The notes under the pieces were generated by a model, which was not told the origin of the DNA, did no database searches, and was given only the letters and a program-made list of their open reading frames with translations. Below, one piece after another: positions 1 through 6,383 of a stretch of 13,693 bases of DNA (its first letter is position 1; each line of letters starts with the position of its first letter). This stretch comes from Hominenteromicrobium sp900549945 (lineage in GTDB: Bacteria > Bacillota > Clostridia > Oscillospirales > Acutalibacteraceae), in the NCBI GenBank assembly GCA_902472305.1, contig CABRNK010000034.1:1-13693 (forward strand). The letters are read 5' to 3'. The position numbers and the translations under genes were made by a program.

Positions 1-43
1 ACCGAGATCTACACTCTTTCCCTACACGACGCTCTTCCGATCT
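1..43 (+). other. Illumina P5/TruSeq read-1 adapter (sequencing artefact)
   Basis: The first 43 bases match the 3' part of the Illumina universal adapter, including the inner read-1 primer ending GCTCTTCCGATCT. This is library-construction sequence left on the contig end, not part of the organism. Biological sequence begins at about base 44. Confidence 0.98.
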
Positions 44-63
44 TCGTCGCGGGCATGCAGTAA
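44..63 (+). CDS. Possible last codons of an upstream gene (partial)
   Basis: One frame reads F-V-A-G-M-Q and then TAA at 61-63, immediately before the Shine-Dalgarno site of the next gene. In PBSX-like clusters the gene before the tail assembly chaperone is the tail tube protein (XkdM), so this could be its 3' end. Only six codons are visible, so this rests on position and not on sequence similarity. Confidence 0.22.
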
Positions 64-79
64 AAAAGGAGGCTATAAC

Positions 80-505
80 ATGGCAGAAAATCTGAGCGCC
101 TTTCTGGCGCAGAACGCTAGGAAGATCGACACGGTGCGCTACGTCGCCTCCGACCGCTTCACAGGGCCGGACGGCGCGCCCGTGCCGTGGGAAATCGGGT
201 GCATTACGGCGGCGGAGAACAGCCGCATCCGCCAGGGCTGCATGAAAACGGCGCCGGGCGCAAAGCGCGGGCAGACCGCGCAGCAGTTTGACGCGGGTCT
301 GTATCAGGCGCGCATCGCGGCGCGCTGCACGCTTTCGCCCGATCTGAACGACCGCGCGCTGCAGGACTCCTACGGCGTGCACACGGCGGAAGAGCTGATC
401 GCGACGATGCTGACCCCCGGCGAATTCGAGGACTACTCGGCAAAGGTACTCGAGGTAAACGGCTTCCAAACCGAGGCGGAGCGCATCGAAGAAGCAAAAA
501 ACTGA
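80..505 (+). CDS. xkdN: XkdN-like phage tail assembly chaperone, short (unshifted) form
   Basis: A 141-residue protein with the look of the XkdN-like family. It opens with a short helix (LSAFLAQNA), then a conserved stretch around VRYVASDRF and PVPWEIGCIT, and ends in a charged helical tail. Such proteins bind the tape measure protein and keep it assembly-competent while the tail tube polymerises, and they are not part of the finished tail. The start is fixed by AAAAGGAGG at about 64-72, seven bases before the ATG. The stop codon TGA at 503-505 directly follows a slippery A AAA AAC, so a fraction of ribosomes should continue in the -1 frame and make a longer form. The position just before the tape measure gene fits, although a cargo gene now separates the two. 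Confidence 0.88.
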   Translation: MAENLSAFLAQNARKIDTVRYVASDRFTGPDGAPVPWEIGCITAAENSRIRQGCMKTAPGAKRGQTAQQFDAGLYQARIAARCTLSPDLNDRALQDSYGVHTAEELIATMLTPGEFEDYSAKVLEVNGFQTEAERIEEAKN

Positions 506-550
506 TCGAGGGGGGCGATACGGAGGCGAACTACGCCTACTATTGCCTCC
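496..550 (+). promoter_or_regulatory. -1 programmed ribosomal frameshift site with downstream stem
   Basis: The heptamer A AAA AAC (496-502) is in the correct X XXY YYZ register and abuts the zero-frame TGA. Eight bases later a potential stem begins: 511-516 (GGGGGC) can pair with 545-550 (GCCTCC) with one G-U pair, enclosing an inner hairpin of AGGCG (524-528) and CGCCT (534-538). Spacing and geometry suit a stimulatory structure. The folding was done by eye. Confidence 0.82.
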
Positions 551-678
551 ACAAGCTGCGGCTTCTGCCGCACGATTTCCTCGCGCTCGACCCGTATGAG
601 CGTGCGTTCGTCATCGCCGCCATCAATGTGCGGGTGGAATCGGAGCAGAAGGAACAGCGCAAGCTGAAGCGCAAATAG
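502..678 (+). CDS. Frameshift extension of the tail assembly chaperone (-1 frame)
   Basis: After the slip, reading resumes at base 502 and runs 58 codons to TAG at 676-678, giving a 199-residue fusion counted from 80. The extension contains NYAYYCLHKLRLLP and ends in a very basic tail (EQRKLKRK). It looks like the G-T type second half of tail chaperones and like the small reading frame found between xkdN and xkdO in PBSX. There is no Shine-Dalgarno site or start codon near its 5' end (it opens with CTG), so independent initiation is unlikely. By analogy with lambda gpG/gpGT, the extended form would recruit tail tube subunits to the tape measure. The shift is inferred from the site and the open frame, not measured. 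Confidence 0.82.
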   Translation: MIEGGDTEANYAYYCLHKLRLLPHDFLALDPYERAFVIAAINVRVESEQKEQRKLKRK

Positions 679-717
679 CCAAAAGCGCCCTGCAAAACGG
701 GGCGCTTTTGGTTTTGC
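671..717 (+). terminator. Intrinsic terminator after the chaperone gene
   Basis: A perfect 12-bp stem, CCAAAAGCGCCC (679-690) with GGGCGCTTTTGG (700-711), has a 9-base loop and is followed by TTTTGC. The helix can be extended past a bulge by GCAAA (671-675) with TTTGC (713-717). The T tract is short, so efficiency may be moderate. It marks the left edge of the inserted cargo unit. Confidence 0.8.
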
Positions 718-767
718 TTGAGACATAGCTAAAAAGCGGTTATTTACCCGAGTATGCGTGCAGACAA

Positions 768-796
768 TTTACTTTCTTCCAACTGCATGGTATAAT
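768..796 (+). promoter_or_regulatory. Extended -10 vegetative (sigma-70/A type) promoter for the cargo gene
   Basis: A perfect -10 TATAAT lies at 791-796, preceded by the extended -10 dinucleotide TG (788-789) and, with a 17-base spacer, by a -35-like TTTACT at 768-773 (4 of 6 consensus positions). The predicted start is near base 803, about 20 bases before the ATG at 826. The gene can therefore be transcribed by host polymerase independently of phage late control, for instance in a lysogen. Confidence 0.82.
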
Positions 797-825
797 GGCG
801 CCAGAAACTTTTTGGAGGCGATCTC

Positions 826-1461
826 ATGGTGCTGCTTTCATCCGCGGCGGACGAACCTATCGACCCGGGGTTATGGATTGGCTTAGTCATTATTGTGTTT
901 ATTATTGTTTTGTTGGTCCTCGGCATTGTTTTGATTATCCGAAAGATCACAAAGAGCACGAAGTCAAAACAAACGCTTAAAAGAACAGCACAATTTTATA
1001 AAGCACAGTATGGTGCAGCCGAGGCGGTTTATATGAAACATATCGCCGGATTGCCTCTTATCGCCGGCAGTATGTGTTGGGTTATGCTGCGCCCGCAGGG
1101 TCTGCTGTTCGAATACAATCACACGGCCTATGATTTATCCTTTGAGAAAATCCGAGATATTCGCACTAAAGACGAGGTTCCACCCCAGTATAACTCGGTT
1201 CGCACTGTCTTTGGCTATGACGGCCGTACCTTAGCACAAAAAATCAACCGAATCTTACTTTTCGATATTTGGAATCCCCGCAATGGTATTGCACGAAAAC
1301 TTATTACCCACCAGCCGATTTCCTGCCAATTCCATATCACATATATCGATAAAGATAAGCCGAAGCTGATTTCTTTGCAATGTCCGGATACCCAGCTGGC
1401 AAAACCATTTGTAACCGCCTATTTTTCGAGGCCCCCCATACACAAGAATATTTCCCTGTAA
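826..1461 (+). CDS. Membrane-anchored protein of unknown function with possible PH-like domain (moron cargo)
   Basis: A 211-residue protein not assigned to a named family. It has a short N terminus, one strongly hydrophobic segment at about residues 16-38 (LWIGLVIIVFIIVLLV onward) and then a run of lysines (K40, K43, K46, K48), which predicts a cytoplasmic C-terminal part. Residues of about 60-195 alternate short beta-like stretches (GLLFEYNHTAYDLSFEKI and CQFHITYIDKDKPKLISLQC), reminiscent of small bacterial PH-like domains; this resemblance is weak. The start is set by GGAGG at 814-818, seven bases upstream. The gene has its own promoter and is enclosed by terminators. It is much more AT-rich than the tail genes (23/60 G+C at 901-960). 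Small membrane morons often act in superinfection exclusion or other lysogenic conversion, which is a hypothesis here. Confidence 0.8.
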   Translation: MVLLSSAADEPIDPGLWIGLVIIVFIIVLLVLGIVLIIRKITKSTKSKQTLKRTAQFYKAQYGAAEAVYMKHIAGLPLIAGSMCWVMLRPQGLLFEYNHTAYDLSFEKIRDIRTKDEVPPQYNSVRTVFGYDGRTLAQKINRILLFDIWNPRNGIARKLITHQPISCQFHITYIDKDKPKLISLQCPDTQLAKPFVTAYFSRPPIHKNISL

Positions 1462-1511
1462 ATCGGAACACCTTGCAAAGCACTGCAAGGTGTTCCGATT
1501 TCGTTATTTTT
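1460..1511 (+). terminator. Strong intrinsic terminator closing the cargo unit
   Basis: A perfect 18-bp stem joins 1460-1477 (AAATCGGAACACCTTGCA) to 1484-1501 with a six-base loop AAGCAC, followed by CGTTATTTTT. It overlaps the stop codon of the 826-1461 gene and lies just ahead of the tape measure Shine-Dalgarno site. No promoter is evident between it and the tape measure gene. Confidence 0.93.
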
Positions 1512-1526
1512 CGAAAGGAGGATTCA

Positions 1527-3728
1527 ATGGCAACGATTGCCTCCCAACTCAGCTTTTCTGAAAATATGCTCTCTACACTTCAAAAAACCAATAAAATGGT
1601 AGAGCGTATTGAACGAAATTTTCAGAAAACAAGTCAAGCTCTTGGCCTTATAGATCTTGGATTGCAATCACTTCAAACAGCAGTTGAAAAACTTACCAAA
1701 GAGCTGAAAAAGGTAACAACAGAGTTAAATTCGATCAATTCAGGAGGGATGATCGAACAAATAACCGATCAAATTCAAGAGGCCGACACAAACACAGATC
1801 ATTGGAAGCAAACTATTTCACAAACGTCCAGAATCGTCAACAGTGCACTTTCATCCATTTCGCATCTGGCCTCTAAGGTCGTTGAAGTCGGTGAACTGCC
1901 AAGCATTGCGGACAGCCTCACGGAAAGTAATGCGCGGCTTTCTTTTCTTGTCGAGGACGGCGGAAGCGTGCAGGCCCTGCGCGACGATATTCTCGGGGTG
2001 GCAGAGGCCTCCCGCAGCTCTTTTGCCGACACGGAAAGCACGCTGCTTTCCCTCAGCAAAAATGCGGTAGGCGCGTTCTCCGGCAACGAGGAAATACTGC
2101 GGTTTGCAGAGCAGCTGAACAAAAGCCTCGCAGTTTCCGGCACACCGGCCGACGCACAGGCCGGCGTACGCGAGCAGGTGCTCAGCATGATGTCCGGCGG
2201 ACAGGTCAGTGCGGACGATATGACACAGCTGGCCGCGCAAGCACCCATGCTCGCTCAATCCATTGAGCAGTATATGCAGAGCGCCGGTGTTTCCGGCACA
2301 CTGCAAAGCTGGGCTTCCTTCGGGCTTCTGACTGCCGATGTGATTAAAAACGCGCTGCTTTCCACCTCGGATGTGGTGGACGCACGCTTTGCGCAGATGC
2401 CGATGACGAGCGGGCAGCTTTGGACAAGCATTCAGAATCAGGCGGCGGCCGCGCTTCAGCCGGTGCTTGAACAGATCTCGGCGATCATGAGCAGCCCGGA
2501 GATGCAGGCCGGCATCGAGGTGCTGATCGGCGCCATCGCCGGCATTGCAAGCATTGCGGCCAGCGCGTTCGGCGTTGTCGCGCAGATTCTTTCCTTTGTC
2601 TCGCAGAATCTCGACATCATTCTGCCGGTTATGATCGCCATCATCACGGTTTTGATCGCGTATCAGGCCATCATGGCGGCAATCGCCGTTGTACAGGCTG
2701 TCGTCAACGCATCGAATCCATTCACCCTCATCATGATGATCCTTGTCATCGCGATTTCACTCGTGCTGATCTTCTTCGAGCAGGTGGTCGGCGGCATCTA
2801 TGTCGTCATCGCCCTGTTCCAGAATCTCGGGATCACCGTGATGAATTTCTTTTCCGGCCTCGGCGCGGCAATCCACAACGCATGGATCTGGTTCCAGAAT
2901 GTCGCCGTCGCCATTGAGAATCTGTTCGCCGCTCTGGTGCACAACCTCGGCGCATTCTTCAATAACCTTTGGAAGGACGCGCAGATTACATTCTGGTCTT
3001 TCGTCGAGGTGCTTCTCAGCGGTATTCGGAAAATTGCCGACCTCGTGAACAATGTAATCGGCGTATTTGGCATACAAATCGACACTTCTGGTCTTGAGGG
3101 ACAGCTCAACTGGATTGCAGGGCAGAAAAGTACGCTTGAGGGCGAAAAAATCGAATACGAGGATCTTGCCGCGGCATGGGAAAAGGGCATGAATACGTAC
3201 GAATATGAGGATGTCGGCGCCGCCTCCAAGCGCTATGGTGAATCCTTTCAGGATGGCTGGGTGCAAAACGCCTATGCCGAGGGCAGCGCGGCCGGCGCAG
3301 GCATCAAGAATCAGATCGGCGACCTGTTCAGCTTCTCGTTCGGCTCCGGCAGCACAGGCGGCTCCGCGGGCACGCTGGCCGACTACGGCATCAGCGACAG
3401 CGGCTTCGGAACCTCCTCCGGCACATACGGCAGCGCAGGCGGGCTGAGCGATACCGGCGCCTACGACACGAGGAGCCTTGGGGCGATTTCGGGCGACACG
3501 GCGGCAATCCGCGAGAATACGGCGCGCTCCGAGGAGGACCTAAGCCTGCTGCGCGAGATCGCCGAGCGCGAGGCCATCAACCGCTTTACGACCGCTGAGG
3601 TCAAGGTGGATATGACCGGCATGAACAACACCATCCATTCCGACATGGACATCGACGGCTTTATCACCGTCTTTACCGACCGCTTCGCCGAGGCGCTCAC
3701 CGCCACCGCAGAGGGGGTGCACGTTTAA
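1527..3728 (+). CDS. Phage tail tape measure protein
   Basis: A 733-residue tail-length ruler and membrane-penetration factor. The start at 1527 is chosen because AAAGGAGG (1514-1521) lies five bases upstream; the open frame extends to 1380 but that extension crosses the cargo gene and terminator. Residues 1-125 are coiled-coil-like (KTNKMVERIERNF, AVEKLTKELKKV). Residues of about 135-310 resemble the conserved tape-measure N-terminal domain, including TSGQLWTSIQNQA. Residues of about 330-420 hold three hydrophobic segments, as expected for a protein that passes into the host membrane. A Gly/Ser-rich linker lies near residues 605-660, followed by a conserved-looking C terminus (SLGAISGDTAAIRENTARSE). 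The first 360 or so bases are AT-rich (19/60 G+C at 1681-1740), unlike the rest (37/60 at 1981-2040), which suggests a mosaic join. The stop overlaps the next start (TAATG). At about 1.5 angstrom per residue the tail would be near 110 nm. Confidence 0.92.
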   Translation: MATIASQLSFSENMLSTLQKTNKMVERIERNFQKTSQALGLIDLGLQSLQTAVEKLTKELKKVTTELNSINSGGMIEQITDQIQEADTNTDHWKQTISQTSRIVNSALSSISHLASKVVEVGELPSIADSLTESNARLSFLVEDGGSVQALRDDILGVAEASRSSFADTESTLLSLSKNAVGAFSGNEEILRFAEQLNKSLAVSGTPADAQAGVREQVLSMMSGGQVSADDMTQLAAQAPMLAQSIEQYMQSAGVSGTLQSWASFGLLTADVIKNALLSTSDVVDARFAQMPMTSGQLWTSIQNQAAAALQPVLEQISAIMSSPEMQAGIEVLIGAIAGIASIAASAFGVVAQILSFVSQNLDIILPVMIAIITVLIAYQAIMAAIAVVQAVVNASNPFTLIMMILVIAISLVLIFFEQVVGGIYVVIALFQNLGITVMNFFSGLGAAIHNAWIWFQNVAVAIENLFAALVHNLGAFFNNLWKDAQITFWSFVEVLLSGIRKIADLVNNVIGVFGIQIDTSGLEGQLNWIAGQKSTLEGEKIEYEDLAAAWEKGMNTYEYEDVGAASKRYGESFQDGWVQNAYAEGSAAGAGIKNQIGDLFSFSFGSGSTGGSAGTLADYGISDSGFGTSSGTYGSAGGLSDTGAYDTRSLGAISGDTAAIRENTARSEEDLSLLREIAEREAINRFTTAEVKVDMTGMNNTIHSDMDIDGFITVFTDRFAEALTATAEGVHV

Positions 3729-4417
3729 TGTACCGCATGTATTTCGGGAACACACTGATGCCCGTCGCCCCCGGCGCGCTCAAGATGAAAATTAAAAACC
3801 AGAACGAGACAGTCTCGCTTGTCAGCGAGGGCGAGCTGAACATCCTGAAAAGCCCGGGCCTTACGGAGCTGAGCTTCACGCTGCTCCTCCCCCGCGCGCC
3901 GTACGCCTTCGCGCTCTACGAGGACGGCTTCAAGCCGCCCGATCACTTTTTAGCGCTCTTTGAAAAGCTAAAGACCGAGCGCCGCGCCTTCGACTTCACG
4001 GTGCTGCGCCGGCTCGACAGCGGCGCCGAAGCGCTTTCGGAGACGAACATGAAATGCGCGCTCGAGGACTACACCGTGAGCGAGAGCGCCGAGGACGGCA
4101 TGGATTTTTCGGTGGACGTGACGCTCCGCCAATACGTGCCCTACGGCGTGAAAACGCTCGTGGTGAAGAACAACGAGGCGACCGAGACGACGGACCGAGA
4201 CGCGGGCGGCAAGGAGAAAACCGAGCGCTACACCGTGCGCGACGGCGACACGCTGTGGGACATCGCCCGCACGGAGCTCGGCGACGGCACGCGCTGGAAA
4301 GAGATCTACCAGCTCAACAAAAAGGTTCTGGACGACGAGGCCAGCCGCCGCGGCATGCCCGCCGAATCGGGCAGCCGCTGGATTTTCACCGGCACCGTAA
4401 TCCAGATTCCAAGCTGA
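3728..4417 (+). CDS. xkdP: LysM-domain tail/baseplate protein, XkdP-like
   Basis: A 229-residue protein with the XkdP-like layout: an N-terminal beta-rich part (MYFGNTLMPVAPGALKMKI, then LVSEGELNILKSPGLTELSF) and a C-terminal LysM module at about residues 166-229 (YTVRDGDTLWDIARTELGDG, then IYQLNKKVL and VIQIP). In contractile tails, proteins of this type sit at the tube/hub interface, and the LysM may bind peptidoglycan or simply act as a structural module, as in T4 gp53-like proteins. The start overlaps the tape measure stop; a purine-rich GAGGGGG at 3711-3717 supports ATG 3728 rather than the in-frame ATG at 3737. Position between the tape measure and XkdQ-like genes is the canonical PBSX order. 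Confidence 0.9.
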   Translation: MYRMYFGNTLMPVAPGALKMKIKNQNETVSLVSEGELNILKSPGLTELSFTLLLPRAPYAFALYEDGFKPPDHFLALFEKLKTERRAFDFTVLRRLDSGAEALSETNMKCALEDYTVSESAEDGMDFSVDVTLRQYVPYGVKTLVVKNNEATETTDRDAGGKEKTERYTVRDGDTLWDIARTELGDGTRWKEIYQLNKKVLDDEASRRGMPAESGSRWIFTGTVIQIPS

Positions 4418-4431
4418 AAGGGGGAGCTGAC

Positions 4432-5973
4432 ATGGCAAACACAGCGACACAGGTGAGCTGCCGCGTCTTTAAGACGAAGGGCGCGTCGGTTTCCGCCAAC
4501 TACTCAGGGCACTCCGGCGTGGACGTGACCGCCGACGGCGGCTTCGACTACGTGGTGGCCCACTCCGCCGGGGAGGTCGTCTGGGTGCAGACGGGCTACG
4601 GCAATCTAAAAGGCAGCGAGGGCGACCCCTCCTACGGCAACGCCGTGCAGCTGCGCCACGCGAACGGCTGGTGCACGCTGTACGCCCACATGCGGGAGGT
4701 GAACGTCTCCTACGGCCAGCAGGTGGGCCGCGGCGCGGTGCTCGGCTACATGGGCGACAGCGGCAACGCCTACGGCGCGCACCTGCACTTCGAGGTGCGC
4801 AACACCGCCAATCAGGCGATCGGCTTCAGCGCGCGCGATTACCTCCACGCCGACCTGCCCGGCCTTGCGGGCGGCGGCGCGGCGGCCACGGACGCGCAAA
4901 CGGGTGCAGGCGGCGTGGAAATTTCGAAGGTGACGGTCAAGACCCGCGCGGGCGAGACCGGCCGCCGCCCCGAAAGCCTGCTCGGGCGCGCCGAGGGCAC
5001 CGGCGCGCAGCACGAGGTGCTCGTGCAGCACGAAAACCGCGTGCTTGCCCCGGTGCTTACCGGCAGCGTAACGCTCGAGTGGCAGCGCAAGAGCGCGCCC
5101 GGCACGCTCGATTTCACCTGCGCCGTCACCGAGGGCCTCGCGCTTTCGGAGGGCGACGCCGTGAGCCTGCGCGTGAACGGCAAAACCGTCTTTTTCGGCT
5201 ATATCTTCGAGAAGAGCCGCAGCGGGCCGTATGAAATCGCCGTGAAGGCCTACGACCAGCTGCGCTACCTCAAGAACAAGGGCACGCTTGCCTACGCCGG
5301 CAAGACGTACACCGAGGTGCTCGAGATGATCGCGAAGGACTGCGGCCTCACCTGCGGCACGCTCGAGGACACGGGCTACAAGCTGCCCCAGCGCGTGGAG
5401 GACGGCACCTATTTCGACATGCTGCTGAACGCTTCGGACGAAACCGTGCTGAACGACGGCAAGCTCTTCGTGCTCTACGACGACTGCGGGAAGCTCTGCC
5501 TGCAAAACATCGAGCGCATGGCGGTGCCGCTTCTGCTCGACGCGGACACGGCGGGCGGCTTCAGCTACAAGACCTCGATTGACAGCGACGTGTACACGCG
5601 CATCACGCTCGCGAGCGACAACGACGAGACCGGCGAGCGCGAGCTGTACGTGCACGACAGCGGCGCGCTGCAATCGAAATGGGGCGTGCTGCAATACTAC
5701 GAGAGCATGAGCGGCGCGGGCGCAGCCAAGCTGCGCGAAACGGCGAAGCTGCTCGCCGGCTACTACGGCAGGCTGCGCCGCACGCTGAGCCTTTCCGGCT
5801 GCCTCGGCGACATCCGCGTGCGCGGCGGCTCGTCGGTCGTCGTGCGGTTTCGCTTCGACGACCTCTCGCTGCAAAACTACATGGTTGTGGAAAAGGTGAA
5901 GCACACCTTTCAGAACGGCCTGCACACGATGGACCTTGACGTCTCCGGCGTGCGGGGCGAATTCACCGTATGA
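4432..5973 (+). CDS. xkdQ: Baseplate hub: M23 endopeptidase fused to XkdQ/gp27-like domain
   Basis: A 513-residue protein with two parts. Residues 1-143 form an M23 (lysostaphin-type) zinc peptidase: HSGVD (H27, D31), YAHM (H86) and HLHFE (H117, H119) supply the usual zinc and catalytic residues. A Gly/Ala-rich linker follows (145-160). From about residue 195 to the end is an XkdQ/YqbQ-like hub domain, with the family-typical YDQLRYLKNKGTL and a C terminus MVVEKVKHTFQNGLHTMDLD; these roughly 319 residues match the normal size of a whole XkdQ. The enzyme would sit at the tip of the tail tube and cut peptide cross-links during penetration. The start is fixed by AAGGGGGAG at about 4418-4426. A weak in-frame GTG at 4915 could give a hub without the peptidase, but its Shine-Dalgarno site is poor. 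No signal peptide is seen. Confidence 0.9.
   Translation: MANTATQVSCRVFKTKGASVSANYSGHSGVDVTADGGFDYVVAHSAGEVVWVQTGYGNLKGSEGDPSYGNAVQLRHANGWCTLYAHMREVNVSYGQQVGRGAVLGYMGDSGNAYGAHLHFEVRNTANQAIGFSARDYLHADLPGLAGGGAAATDAQTGAGGVEISKVTVKTRAGETGRRPESLLGRAEGTGAQHEVLVQHENRVLAPVLTGSVTLEWQRKSAPGTLDFTCAVTEGLALSEGDAVSLRVNGKTVFFGYIFEKSRSGPYEIAVKAYDQLRYLKNKGTLAYAGKTYTEVLEMIAKDCGLTCGTLEDTGYKLPQRVEDGTYFDMLLNASDETVLNDGKLFVLYDDCGKLCLQNIERMAVPLLLDADTAGGFSYKTSIDSDVYTRITLASDNDETGERELYVHDSGALQSKWGVLQYYESMSGAGAAKLRETAKLLAGYYGRLRRTLSLSGCLGDIRVRGGSSVVVRFRFDDLSLQNYMVVEKVKHTFQNGLHTMDLDVSGVRGEFTV
4630..4692 (+). repeat. Dispersed near-identical M23 coding repeat, copy 1 (in hub gene)
   Basis: These 63 bases encode SYGNAVQLRHANGWCTLYAHM and match 13246-13308 in the endolysin gene at 60 of 63 positions, counted by hand. 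One difference changes an amino acid (Q/K). The similarity continues at lower identity through the HLHFE region. Confidence 0.95.
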
Positions 5974-5984
5974 GGAGGAAAACG

Positions 5985-6383
5985 ATGACACCCAAAACAA
6001 GCGCCGAGCTGATGCACGATTTCACCGTCGTACAGCAGCCCGGCAAAACCTACCGCATCGAGGGGAACCGCATTGCGGGCTACACGGACGGCCTGCCCGC
6101 CGTCGTGCAGGCGGCGCGGCTGATCCTCTCGACCGAGCGCTTCATGCACCCGCTCTACAGCTGGAACTACGGCGCGGAGCTCACCGATCTGTTCGGTCTG
6201 GCGCCGCCGCTACTGCACACGCGCCTGCGCCAGCGCATCACCGAGGCGCTTTTGCAGGACGACCGCATCCGCGAAGTGGCGGATTTTTCTTTTTCGCACG
6301 GCCGCGGCGCCGTGGCCGTTACCTGCACGGTGAAAACCATTTACGGAACAACGACGATTACGGAGGTACTGAACCATGTATGA
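5985..6383 (+). CDS. xkdS: DUF2634 / XkdS-like baseplate protein (gp25-like sheath initiator)
   Basis: A 132-residue protein resembling DUF2634 (XkdS): TYRIEGNRIAGYTDGLPAV (residues 22-40), ERFMHPLYSWNYGAEL (51-65) and a C-terminal beta strand region (AVAVTCTVKTIYGTT). By position and size it corresponds to the gp25/W-like protein that joins the inner baseplate to the sheath. AGGAGG at 5973-5978 sits six bases before ATG 5985, so this start is preferred to the in-frame ATG at 5970 that overlaps the previous stop. In PBSX a small DUF2577 gene (xkdR) lies between xkdQ and this gene; here there are only 11 bases. It overlaps the next gene by eight bases. Confidence 0.9.
   Translation: MTPKTSAELMHDFTVVQQPGKTYRIEGNRIAGYTDGLPAVVQAARLILSTERFMHPLYSWNYGAELTDLFGLAPPLLHTRLRQRITEALLQDDRIREVADFSFSHGRGAVAVTCTVKTIYGTTTITEVLNHV

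Noticed and set aside
795..980. 61-codon open frame overlapping the moron gene
   Set aside because: It starts on the promoter -10 element itself and lacks a Shine-Dalgarno site. The frame at 826 is longer, with a good site and a clear membrane segment.
1380..1526. N-terminal extension of the tape measure frame
   Set aside because: It crosses the end of the moron gene and an 18-bp terminator hairpin. The start at 1527 has AAAGGAGG five bases upstream.
4054..4431. N-terminal extension of the hub reading frame
   Set aside because: It overlaps the LysM gene out of frame and encodes Arg-rich nonsense. The start at 4432 has a good Shine-Dalgarno site and begins the M23 domain.
4915..4917. In-frame GTG as a separate start for the XkdQ part of the hub
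   Set aside because: The preceding GCAGGCGGC is only a weak Shine-Dalgarno match, and an uninterrupted Gly/Ala linker argues for a true fusion. It remains possible but is not supported.
4606..6000. 464-codon open frame on the minus strand
   Set aside because: Antisense shadow of the M23-XkdQ hub gene. Composition is biased (Ala, Val, His, Arg), with no recognisable motif and no upstream Shine-Dalgarno site.
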